Origin: CAVPGH01 sp046726955
GTDB taxonomy: Bacteria; Acidobacteriota; Vicinamibacteria; Fen-336
Direction: 5' to 3'
Assembly (NCBI GenBank): GCA_046726955.1
Contig: JBKPBQ010000571.1
Coordinates: forward strand, 1-10,176
Length of the DNA: 10,176 bases
Of the stretch, positions 1 through 5,807 are shown in pieces; the first letter of the stretch is position 1, and every line of letters begins with the position of its first letter. A program made the position numbers and the translations under genes. The notes beneath the pieces are model-generated. The model was given only the letters and a program-made list of their open reading frames with translations. It did no database searches and was not told the origin of the DNA.

Positions 1-1521
1 CGACGACCATTCGGCCTGGATCTGGAGCAGAGCGGCGGTGTCGTTGTCGTAGACGGTCGCGCCGGCGACGAGCAGGTCCTCGCCGCCATTCCCGTTGAGG
101 AGATCGGCCCCCTCGCCGCCAATGAGGATGTCGCGCCCGCCCCCTCCCACGAGGACGTCGTCGCCCGGTCCTCCCAGCAGGATGTCGTCACCTCCTCCGC
201 CGATCAGGCGGTCGTTGCCCGCCCCGCCGTCGAGGATCGCCGGGCCCGTGTAACCCCGGAGGGCGAAGAAATCGTCACCGGCGAAGCCGCTGAAGCGAAT
301 GCTCTCGACCGAGGCCGGGTCGAACGAGCCGATCGGCTGCCCGTCCGCGAGAACGAGCAGCTCCTGGCTGGCCGGCGGCGCCAGCACCTCCACGTGGTCG
401 TCGTTGCGGCTGCCGGTGATGACCAGCGTGCCCGTGGTGAGCGCCGCGTGGACCGGGCTCGTCCCCGCCGGATTGGCTGTGATCTTGCCGAAGAGGCCGT
501 GCTTCTCGTCGTCCGGGCCGGCGGCATAGTAGAGCGTCGTCGCGCTTCCCGCGGTGACACCGTTGCCGAAAGCGAGCCCCCACAGCCGCTCGATCTCGAG
601 GGGATGGCCCGGCGATTCGCTGAGCGTGCCCTGAAAGGCTCCGGTCGTGGGGTCGTACGCGTTGATGCGGCCATCGCCGAAGTTGCCGACCAGCAGGTCG
701 CCGCTGAACTCGCCGAAGTCCGCGGGGGCGACGACCATCGCCCACGGCGCGTTGAGCCGGCCCCCCGACGCCAGTCGCTGCTCGAAGGCGCCATCGAGGT
801 CGAAGACGTCCACGAAGCCGAGGTGGCGTCCGGTGATCTCCTCGGCGTCCTGCCTGGCAAAGGCGACGTAGAGCTTGCCGCCGATGGCGGCGACGTTGAA
901 CGGGGCATAGCCCGCGAGGAAGTTGGGATCGGTGAAGTCGCCGGCGAGGTGAACGAGCTGAAAGCTGCCGTCGAGGACGTCGATCTTCCCGTTGTGGAAG
1001 TCGGCCAGGTAGAGAAAGTTTCCGCTGCCGTTGTTGGCCAGGGCCATGCCCGTGTAGATCGCACCATCGGCGGTCTGGAATCCGACTTCAGCCGCCATCG
1101 TCGACACGACAGGGTTCCAGCCGCTGACGAAACCGGTCGTCGAGGCGAAGATGAAGAACGCCGGGCCACTGACAAAGGCCGAAGAGACCACGAAGTCCGA
1201 CGTATCGTTGAAGACCTGACCGGTCGGGTGTCCGCCCGGAACGGCAACCTCCAACGACAGCTTCGTCAGCGGACCGCCACCCGCATCCCCAGCGTAGAGA
1301 ACGATCCGACCCGCTCGCTCAGAGGACACCCAGAAGGCACCGCCGGTCGGCGGTCGCGCGATGCCCCATGCGTTGGCGAGGTGTGGGTCCAGGTTCGGCG
1401 CCACACCGGGCTCGTCCGACACCAGATCAGTGGCCAGATAAGCGGTGGACTGCGCGGAGGCCGAGGGGACAATCCACGTGGCCGCCGCCAGCGACGCGAT
1501 GACGCCGTCGCGTATCTTCAT
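1..1521 (-). CDS. Secreted TIGR03118-family protein with C-terminal RTX repeats (3' end cut by window edge)
   Basis: The frame is open from ATG at 1521 to the window edge (507 residues, no stop), so the C-terminus lies outside. The start has a good ribosome site (GGGAGGGAG, about 5 nt upstream). Residues 1-23 form a Sec signal peptide, probably cleaved after SASA. Residues about 25-360 match the TIGR03118 family, a propeller-like extracellular domain of unknown function: TDLVSDEPGVAP, NAWGIA, PTGQVFN, the G-W-N-P motif and ANNGSGNFLYLADF are visible. A linker (360-430) leads to six glycine/aspartate nonapeptides (432-485, e.g. GGAGNDRLI, GGPGDDVLV), the calcium-binding RTX parallel beta-roll. 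The final visible stretch AGATVYDNDTAALLQIQAEW resembles the conserved tail after RTX repeats in planctomycete-like secreted proteins, so perhaps 50-80 residues are missing. Function is unknown; an exported calcium-stabilised surface or matrix protein is inferred. Confidence 0.88.
   Translation of the reverse strand, partial: MKIRDGVIASLAAATWIVPSASAQSTAYLATDLVSDEPGVAPNLDPHLANAWGIARPPTGGAFWVSSERAGRIVLYAGDAGGGPLTKLSLEVAVPGGHPTGQVFNDTSDFVVSSAFVSGPAFFIFASTTGFVSGWNPVVSTMAAEVGFQTADGAIYTGMALANNGSGNFLYLADFHNGKIDVLDGSFQLVHLAGDFTDPNFLAGYAPFNVAAIGGKLYVAFARQDAEEITGRHLGFVDVFDLDGAFEQRLASGGRLNAPWAMVVAPADFGEFSGDLLVGNFGDGRINAYDPTTGAFQGTLSESPGHPLEIERLWGLAFGNGVTAGSATTLYYAAGPDDEKHGLFGKITANPAGTSPVHAALTTGTLVITGSRNDDHVEVLAPPASQELLVLADGQPIGSFDPASVESIRFSGFAGDDFFALRGYTGPAILDGGAGNDRLIGGGGDDILLGGPGDDVLVGGGGRDILIGGEGADLLNGNGGEDLLVAGATVYDNDTAALLQIQAEWSS
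67..228 (-). repeat. Six RTX nonapeptide repeats (coding)
   Basis: Six consecutive 27-bp units encode GG-x-G-x-D-x-L-x type nonapeptides: GGAGNDRLI, GGGGDDILL, GGPGDDVLV, GGGGRDILI, GGEGADLLN and GNGGEDLLV. Units 2 and 3 fit the consensus best. Unit 4 has Arg and unit 5 Ala before the conserved Asp, and the last unit starts GN. Such repeats fold into a calcium-loaded beta-roll outside the cell. Confidence 0.85.
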
Positions 1522-1564
1522 GATTGCTCCCTCCCATCGAAGGGTCTCGAACTCCGGAGTGGGC

Positions 1565-1739
1565 GACCGTCAGATAGGGAAGGCCGCGAAGATAGGCTTC
1601 GTAGGCCTCCGGGTTCACCGCCGGTGGCGAGCGCAACCCGGCCTGCCGAGGTCTCGTCGACTGCGCGCGGACCCGCGTCGAGCTCGAAGCCGTCGCCGAA
1701 GCGGACGTGCTCGGGAGGCTTGGGCGGCTCGGAAGTCAT
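1565..1739 (-). pseudogene. Collapsed remnant of a CadC-like winged-helix / TolB-TPR transcriptional regulator
   Basis: Two pieces of one protein family lie next to each other in different frames. From ATG at 1739 the frame reads MTSEPPKPPEHV then RFGDGFELDAGPR, like the first residues of the OmpR/PhoB-type winged-helix domain in large acidobacterial regulators. After about 27 codons this frame turns nonsensical. A second frame (about 1636 to 1565) reads PPAVNPEAYEAYLRG, the signature that opens the TPR region of the same regulators, normally several hundred residues downstream. The rest of the helix-turn-helix and the central domain are missing. The fragment ends just before the ribosome site of the TIGR03118 gene. 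The residue matches come from recall of the family, not from an alignment. A promoter-like TAGAAT lies at 1772-1767 upstream of its ATG. Confidence 0.65.
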
Positions 1740-1766
1740 GTTCGACCGCAACAGACGGCGCTCGCC

Positions 1767-1772
1767 ATTCTA
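1767..1772 (-). promoter_or_regulatory. Candidate -10 element TAGAAT
   Basis: TAGAAT on the minus strand lies 27 nt before the ATG of the regulator remnant. It would start a transcript running through the remnant into the TIGR03118 gene, for which no nearer promoter is evident. No convincing -35 hexamer is seen. The same hexamer occurs upstream of the propeller gene at 5776. Confidence 0.35.
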
Positions 1773-1816
1773 CAACCGCGTTCGCGGCCCTCGACACGCA
1801 GTCCATCGACGTCAAC

Positions 1817-2203
1817 GCCGCGACCGATGCCCAGTACCATCCGTTCCTCGGCTGCGTCAGCGGTCCGGACCACGGCGCCATGGGGATCCACTACGTCAAC
1901 GACGCCCTCGTGGGCGACGGCGAGATCGACGCTTCGCACCCGGAAGCCCTGATCTACGAGCCGTCCGGCGACCGGCTGCGGCTCGTGGGCGTCGAGTACA
2001 TCGTGCCCGACGCGGCGCACTGGCTGGCGACGCACGATGGCGTCGCTCCGGTGCTCGAGGGCCAGTCCTTCCAGCTCGTCGGCAGTCCGAACCGGTACGG
2101 GATCCCCGGCGCGTTCTTCGAGCTCCACGTCTGGGCCTGGCGCGACAACCCCAACGGCGCCTTCGTGGACTGGAACAACCGCGTGACCTGCGAGGGTCGA
2201 TAG
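1817..2203 (+). pseudogene. Headless conserved hypothetical (LVGVEYIV / NRYG family), lacks start and signal peptide
   Basis: Frame 2 up to the stop TAG at 2201-2203 encodes a clear family signature: HPFLGCVSGPDHGAMGIHYV, EALIYEP, LRLVGVEYIV, LVGSPNRYGIPGAFFELHVW and DWNNRVTC. This recalls a family of roughly 180-220-residue secreted proteins of unknown function in soil bacteria, which begin with a signal peptide and an A-T-x-x-Y-H segment. AATDAQYH at 1817-1840 may be that segment, joined to FLGCV with about a dozen residues missing. Upstream the frame stays open but runs antisense to the regulator remnant, with no ATG, GTG or TTG between 1742 and 1880. The first ATG (1880) would cut into the conserved core and has no ribosome site. 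The 3' end is intact and stops 7 bp before the convergent VOC gene. Alternatively a start exists that I cannot recognise. Confidence 0.6.
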
Positions 2204-2210
2204 GAGGACG

Positions 2211-2618
2211 TCAGGACGTGAGCCGCCGGCCGATCTCCCAGTGGTGTCCGGAGGGGTCGGCCAGGCGGCCCACGCGCCACCCGTGCTCCTCGTGGATGGC
2301 CGCGACCTCGGTGGCACCCGCCGCGAGCGCCCGCGCGAAGAGCGAGTCCGGGTCGTCGACGGTGAGGATCAGGCGGACAGGCGAGCGGCCGCCCAGGGCT
2401 CCCGGATTCGATTCGCCGTCGTGTTGAACCCAGACGATCGCCGCCCCGATCGAGAGCTGGGCCACCACGATCTCGCCATCGTCGTCCTCGAGCCGCTCCA
2501 CCTCGACCGCTCCGAACGCCTTGCGGTAGTAGTCGACGGCCCGGGTCGCGTCGGCGACGGAGAGCCAGGGCGCGATGCGTGCCCCGACCGCGTCTGCCGT
2601 CTCGTCTTCGTGAGTCAT
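2211..2618 (-). CDS. VOC family protein (glyoxalase/bleomycin-resistance fold, PhnB-like)
   Basis: The 135-residue protein matches the vicinal-oxygen-chelate superfamily in length and layout: two beta-alpha-beta-beta-beta modules at about 15-65 and 80-131. Module one has IAPWLSVADATRAVDYYRKA followed by an acidic turn (EDDDGE). Module two ends WRVGRLADPSGHHWEIG, the usual D-P-x-G-H-x-W-E motif with a potential metal-ligand Glu at 128. Members are metal-dependent lyases, isomerases or dioxygenases, or ligand-binding resistance proteins; the substrate cannot be told. ATG 2618 is preferred because residue 1 lies about 15 residues before the first strand. The frame continues upstream to another ATG at 2693 (25 more residues, GGGAG 3 nt before it), which would read through the inverted repeats at 2643-2686. 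It converges with the headless gene and diverges from the carrier operon. Confidence 0.85.
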   Translation of the reverse strand: MTHEDETADAVGARIAPWLSVADATRAVDYYRKAFGAVEVERLEDDDGEIVVAQLSIGAAIVWVQHDGESNPGALGGRSPVRLILTVDDPDSLFARALAAGATEVAAIHEEHGWRVGRLADPSGHHWEIGRRLTS

Positions 2619-2629
2619 GAGCCACCACC

Positions 2630-2640
2630 AATCCTGGATT
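2630..2640. promoter_or_regulatory. Short palindrome AATCC-T-GGATT
   Basis: Perfect 5-bp arms around one base, 12 bp before the VOC start codon. Alone it is unremarkable, but it belongs to a run of four inverted repeats in the 117-bp divergent region. Confidence 0.3.
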
Positions 2641-2642
2641 TC

Positions 2643-2671
2643 CGGACGGGCACCGAGGGATCGCCCGTCCG
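2643..2671. promoter_or_regulatory. Inverted repeat, 9-bp perfect arms, 11-nt loop
   Basis: The arms CGGACGGGC (2643-2651) and GCCCGTCCG (2663-2671) pair perfectly. In a VOC leader transcript this would be a stable hairpin about 25 nt before the ATG. As DNA it could be an operator. No T-run follows on either strand, so it does not look like an intrinsic terminator. Confidence 0.45.
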
Positions 2672-2672
2672 C

Positions 2673-2686
2673 CAGACGTGCGTCTG
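2673..2686. promoter_or_regulatory. Palindrome CAGACG-TG-CGTCTG
   Basis: Perfect 6-bp arms with a 2-bp centre, one base from the previous hairpin. Its dyad form and position between two divergent genes suit a dimeric repressor or activator site. No regulator gene is adjacent to name a ligand. Confidence 0.4.
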
Positions 2687-2708
2687 TGAGCATGATCTCC
2701 CGACTGCG

Positions 2709-2721
2709 AGGGCCGGGCCCT
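2709..2721. promoter_or_regulatory. Palindrome AGGGCC-G-GGCCCT overlapping the carrier promoter
   Basis: Perfect 6-bp arms around one base. It ends on the first base of the extended -10 element of the carrier operon and so lies in the -35/-10 spacer, a place where a bound protein would block RNA polymerase. GC-only arms in GC-rich DNA can also arise by chance. Confidence 0.35.
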
Positions 2722-2729
2722 GCTAGAGT
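2721..2729 (+). promoter_or_regulatory. Extended -10 promoter TGCTAGAGT, probably leaderless
   Basis: TG-C-TAGAGT matches an extended -10 (TGn plus a TATAAT-like hexamer). The hexamer ends 6 bp before the ATG at 2736, so transcription would begin at or next to the start codon. No Shine-Dalgarno sequence stands between, which fits a leaderless mRNA. Confidence 0.5.
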
Positions 2730-2735
2730 TCTTCC

Positions 2736-5270
2736 ATGTGGCGTGCCGTGCGGGCGCTCGTGCCGCGGGTGGAGGCCGGCGAGGGCGCGCTCGTGTCCTC
2801 GCTCACCGCGCTCCATTTCCTCGTGATTCTCGCCTTCACCCTGGCCCGGATCGCCCGCGATGGATTCCTGCTGAGCCGAATGCCGGTGACCCGCCTGCCC
2901 TATGTCTCCCTCGCCCTCGCCGCCTTCATGGTGGTTGGAGGGGCGGGCTTCACCCGGCTCGCGGGAGGAAGCGCCACGCACCGGGCGCTCGTCCGCGCTC
3001 TCCTCGCGACCGGCGCCTCGCTGCCGCTCTTCGCGATCTGGTTCCGGGCGGGCGGGGCCGGGGCGGCCGTCGCCTTCTACCTGTGGACGGGGACGTACGG
3101 CCTGCTCCTCGTCTCGCAGTTCTGGCTGCTCGCCAACGAGCGCGTGAACGCGCAGCAGGCCCGCCGGCTCTTCGGCCCGATCGGGGCCGGAGGCGTCCTG
3201 GGCGGCCTCGCCGCGGGGCTGTTCGCGTCGCTCCCCCGGCCGTCGGGCCCCCAGCTCCTGCTTCTCGTCCTCGCCGGCGTCCACGTCGTGGCCGCTGCCC
3301 TCGCGAGCCGGAGCGGCGTGCGCGAAGAAGAGAAAGCCCCCGCGCGAGCGGAGGACGTCCGCGAGGAGGGCCTCGCCTCCGCGCTACGGCGCCCGTACGT
3401 GCGCCAGCTCGTCGTCCTCTTCTTCGTCGGCGCCGTGGCCTCCGGGGTCCTGGACTATCTCTTCAAGGCGGCGCTGCAGGGCCGGACCGGCGACGCCGCG
3501 CGCCTGACCAGCCTCCTCGGGCTCTTCTACGGTGCCCAGAACGTCCTCGCCCTGGTGGCCCAGCTCGGGGTCACGTCGGTCGTCCTGTCGCGGCTCGGGG
3601 CGCGTCATGCCTCGGTCCTCCTTCCCGGGGGACTCGCCGCCGGCTCTCTCCTGACCGCCCTTTCTCCGTCCTTCGGGGGTGTTCTGGGGACGCGGCTGTA
3701 CGAGGCGACGATGCGCGTCTCCCTCGCCCGGACGGCCTCGGAGTTCCTGTTCTTCCCGCTGGCCGAGGGCATCCGGCGTCCCGCGAAGCGCTTCATCGAT
3801 GGGGTGGTCGCCCGAGCGGGAGATGCGGGGGCGGGGCTGCTCGTGCTCGCGGTCATCGCGCTCGAGGGAGGCACCGTGCCGCAGCTCGCGGTCGTGGTGG
3901 CCGTGGTGTCGCTCGCGTGGCTCGTGCTGGAGCGCGTCGTCGACAGCTTGTACGCCCGCGAGGTGTCGCTCTCGCTCGACCGGATGCTGCTGCCCGGAGC
4001 GAGGCCCTCTGTCCTGCTCGAGGAAGCGGGGGCGGTGGCCGAGCTCGTTCCGCTCCTCGAAAGCGGTGACGAGCGACGTGTCCTCTATGCGCTCGACCAG
4101 CTCCAGGCGGTCGCCCCCGAGGTGCTGAGGGAGAGGTGCGATGCTCTGCTTTCCCACCCCTCGGTCGCGGTGCGCGCCCGGGCCCTCACCATCCCGACTC
4201 TTCAGGCACCCTCGACGCCCACGCCCTCGGCGGCTTCCGTCACGTCGCAGGCAGGACCGACGTCGTCGGATGCGGTGTCGAAGCCGGGAGCAATGGCATC
4301 CCTCGCCACCGACGCCCGCCGCCGCCTCCTCCCGGTTCTCCTGGACGACCCGGATCCCGAGCTGCGGCGTGCCGCGTTCACGAGCCTCGCCGTCGCGGGA
4401 GAGCGGGAGTCCGTTCCCCTGTTCGTGGGCCGGCTCGGCTGGCCGCGCGATCGCGCCGACGCGCGCGCGGCCCTCGTCCGATACGGCGACCGCATCGCGG
4501 GGATGCTCGGCGATTCTCTCGACGATCCCCAGCTGCCCCTGCGCTCCCGCCGCGAGATCCCGCGCGTCCTCGCCCTCATCGGCACGCAGACCGCCGCGTT
4601 CTCGTTGCTCCGGGGCACGAGCCGACCGCGGGATCCCGTGCTGCTCCAGCGGACGTTCTGGGCGCTCACGCGGATCAGGAAGGCGGACGACCGCGTCGTG
4701 CTCCCCGAGCCGATCGCCCGGCGCCACGTACGGGACGAGGTCGCGGTCTACCTTCGTCTCCTGGTCCAGGGTCACGCCGCGGCCCAGCTCGCCGCGGGCC
4801 CCGCGAGGAGCCTGCTCACACGCGGGCTCGGCGAGCGCCTCGCGCAGTCGCGCGAGCTCGTGTTTCGCGGGCTCGCGCTTCTCTACCCGCCGCGAGACGT
4901 GCTGCGCGCCCACCGGGGGTTCGTGAGCCCGAACCCGCGGATACGGGCGCAGTCCCTGGAGTACCTGGAGACCGCGCTCCTCTCGAGGGACCTCGAGGCC
5001 GTGCGTCCGCTGCTCGACACGTCGCCCGAAGGCGAGCGGGTGCGGCGGGCCGCGGTCCGGCTCGGTCTCGCCGACGCGCCGCTCTCCGCCATCCTCCGAG
5101 AGCTCGGGTCCTCCGAGGACCGGTGGCTGCGGATCTGCGCGCTCTACGCCATCGGCGAGCTCGGTCTGGCGGAGGCCGCGGAGCCGCTCGTGAGCGCGCT
5201 CCGGGCGCCGGACCCGGTGGTGCGCGAGACCGCGGCCTGGGCGAGCCGGCGGATGGAGGCGCCGGCATGA
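2736..5270 (+). CDS. ADP/ATP-translocase-like (NTT/MFS-type) membrane carrier with C-terminal HEAT repeats
   Basis: 844 residues. Residues about 20-405 are a multi-helix membrane domain, with hydrophobic stretches near 20-45, 55-75, 85-103, 110-130, 150-165, 173-190, 222-245, 262-285, 293-312, 365-378 and 382-398. Signatures of the TLC/NTT nucleotide carrier group are visible: SQFWLLANE (127-135), RRLFGPIGAGG (143-153), EFLFFPLAEGI (336-346), and K-x-x-I-D-x-x-x-x-R-x-G from 351. Residues about 420-844 form HEAT-like helical hairpins, e.g. LLDDPDPELRRAAFTSLAV and the C-terminal EPLVSALRAPDPVVRETAAW; a Ser/Thr/Pro-rich insert (491-518) interrupts them. Homologues are usually annotated as MFS or NTP/NDP exchangers, and their substrate is not established. 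The stop overlaps the next start (ATGA), so the two genes are translationally coupled. The start at 2736 is supported by the -10 element directly upstream. Confidence 0.82.
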   Translation: MWRAVRALVPRVEAGEGALVSSLTALHFLVILAFTLARIARDGFLLSRMPVTRLPYVSLALAAFMVVGGAGFTRLAGGSATHRALVRALLATGASLPLFAIWFRAGGAGAAVAFYLWTGTYGLLLVSQFWLLANERVNAQQARRLFGPIGAGGVLGGLAAGLFASLPRPSGPQLLLLVLAGVHVVAAALASRSGVREEEKAPARAEDVREEGLASALRRPYVRQLVVLFFVGAVASGVLDYLFKAALQGRTGDAARLTSLLGLFYGAQNVLALVAQLGVTSVVLSRLGARHASVLLPGGLAAGSLLTALSPSFGGVLGTRLYEATMRVSLARTASEFLFFPLAEGIRRPAKRFIDGVVARAGDAGAGLLVLAVIALEGGTVPQLAVVVAVVSLAWLVLERVVDSLYAREVSLSLDRMLLPGARPSVLLEEAGAVAELVPLLESGDERRVLYALDQLQAVAPEVLRERCDALLSHPSVAVRARALTIPTLQAPSTPTPSAASVTSQAGPTSSDAVSKPGAMASLATDARRRLLPVLLDDPDPELRRAAFTSLAVAGERESVPLFVGRLGWPRDRADARAALVRYGDRIAGMLGDSLDDPQLPLRSRREIPRVLALIGTQTAAFSLLRGTSRPRDPVLLQRTFWALTRIRKADDRVVLPEPIARRHVRDEVAVYLRLLVQGHAAAQLAAGPARSLLTRGLGERLAQSRELVFRGLALLYPPRDVLRAHRGFVSPNPRIRAQSLEYLETALLSRDLEAVRPLLDTSPEGERVRRAAVRLGLADAPLSAILRELGSSEDRWLRICALYAIGELGLAEAAEPLVSALRAPDPVVRETAAWASRRMEAPA

Positions 5271-5737
5271 AGATCGAGCCCACGCTGACGACCGTGGAGC
5301 GGACGCTCTTCCTCATGGAGGTCGAGCAGTTCCGTCCGGTGGGCAGCGAGGAGGTCGCGGCGATCGCCGCGAAGATGGTGGAGATGCGCTTCGCGGCGGG
5401 GGAGCTCGTCTACGACCACGGCGACCCCGAGGGGCACATGTTCGTGGTCGTGGACGGCGAGCTCGCGCACGTGCGCGACGGGATAGAGGTCCGGCGCGCA
5501 AAGCGGGGCATGTCCTCCGGGCTCTTCGGCCTGATGGGGATCGCGGACGTGGAGGCGGTGGAGGCCACCGAGGATTCCCACCTGCTCTGCCTGTCCCGCG
5601 AGGACTTCATCGAGGCGGTCTCGGAGAGTCCCGCCTTCGCGCTCGGCCTCATGCGCGGACTCGCGAACAGCTACCTCGCCTTGATACGAAGGATCGAGTC
5701 CCTGGAACGCAAGCTCGCAGCCCTCGAAGGACGCTAG
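5267..5737 (+). CDS. Cyclic-nucleotide-binding-fold (Crp-like sensor) protein, degenerate binding site
   Basis: 156 residues, start codon overlapping the stop of the carrier gene (ATGA). Residues about 18-125 form a cNMP-binding beta-barrel: FRPVGSEEVAAIAAKMVEMR, then FAAGELVYDHGDPEGHMFVV, then VDGELAHVRDG, then the phosphate-binding-cassette region (81-101) and a closing helix. The cassette is not canonical: FGLMGIADVEAVEAT has Leu where the ribose-binding Glu (F-G-E) is expected, and Glu near the usual Arg. It therefore probably does not bind cAMP in the classic way. There is no helix-turn-helix; the chain ends in a short amphipathic helix (139-155, RRIESLERKLAALEGR) that could form a coiled coil. 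Related carriers carry such a domain fused after the HEAT repeats, so this is likely a detached regulatory subunit of the carrier. Confidence 0.82.
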   Translation: MKIEPTLTTVERTLFLMEVEQFRPVGSEEVAAIAAKMVEMRFAAGELVYDHGDPEGHMFVVVDGELAHVRDGIEVRRAKRGMSSGLFGLMGIADVEAVEATEDSHLLCLSREDFIEAVSESPAFALGLMRGLANSYLALIRRIESLERKLAALEGR

Positions 5738-5775
5738 CGCGTCGACGTCCTCTCTCGTCCTCGCGGCCGCCGTCG

Positions 5776-5781
5776 TAGAAT
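5776..5781 (+). promoter_or_regulatory. Candidate -10 element TAGAAT
   Basis: TAGAAT stands 26 nt before the propeller gene ATG, giving a leader of roughly 20 nt that includes the AGGAG ribosome site at 5798-5802. No good -35 box is seen at the expected distance (5753-5758 reads TCTCGT). Confidence 0.4.
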
Positions 5782-5807
5782 CTGGCCCTTCATTCCCAGG
5801 AGATCAC

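Noticed and set aside
67..228. The periodic 27-bp repeat as a CRISPR or DNA satellite
   Set aside because: The periodicity is explained by coding RTX nonapeptides; the units are not identical and have no spacers.
1445..1816. Plus-strand start at 1445 for the headless gene
   Set aside because: The first ~120 codons are antisense to the signal peptide region of the TIGR03118 gene and to the regulator remnant and do not resemble any signal peptide or family N-terminus.
394..2427. Long plus-strand open frame of 677 codons
   Set aside because: It runs antisense to the TIGR03118 and VOC genes, is rich in Arg/Gly/Asp from GC-rich complement, and shows no family signature.
2643..2671. The 9-bp stem as an intrinsic terminator
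   Set aside because: No T-run on either strand and no gene ending just before it; both flanking genes start here.
2619..3284. VOC gene extended to a far upstream start at 3284
   Set aside because: The extension beyond 2693 is antisense to the carrier gene and low-complexity; VOC proteins are about 130 residues.
3384..4913. 509-codon minus-strand open frame
   Set aside because: Antisense of the carrier-HEAT gene, low-complexity Arg/Glu/Gly composition; a typical high-GC shadow frame.
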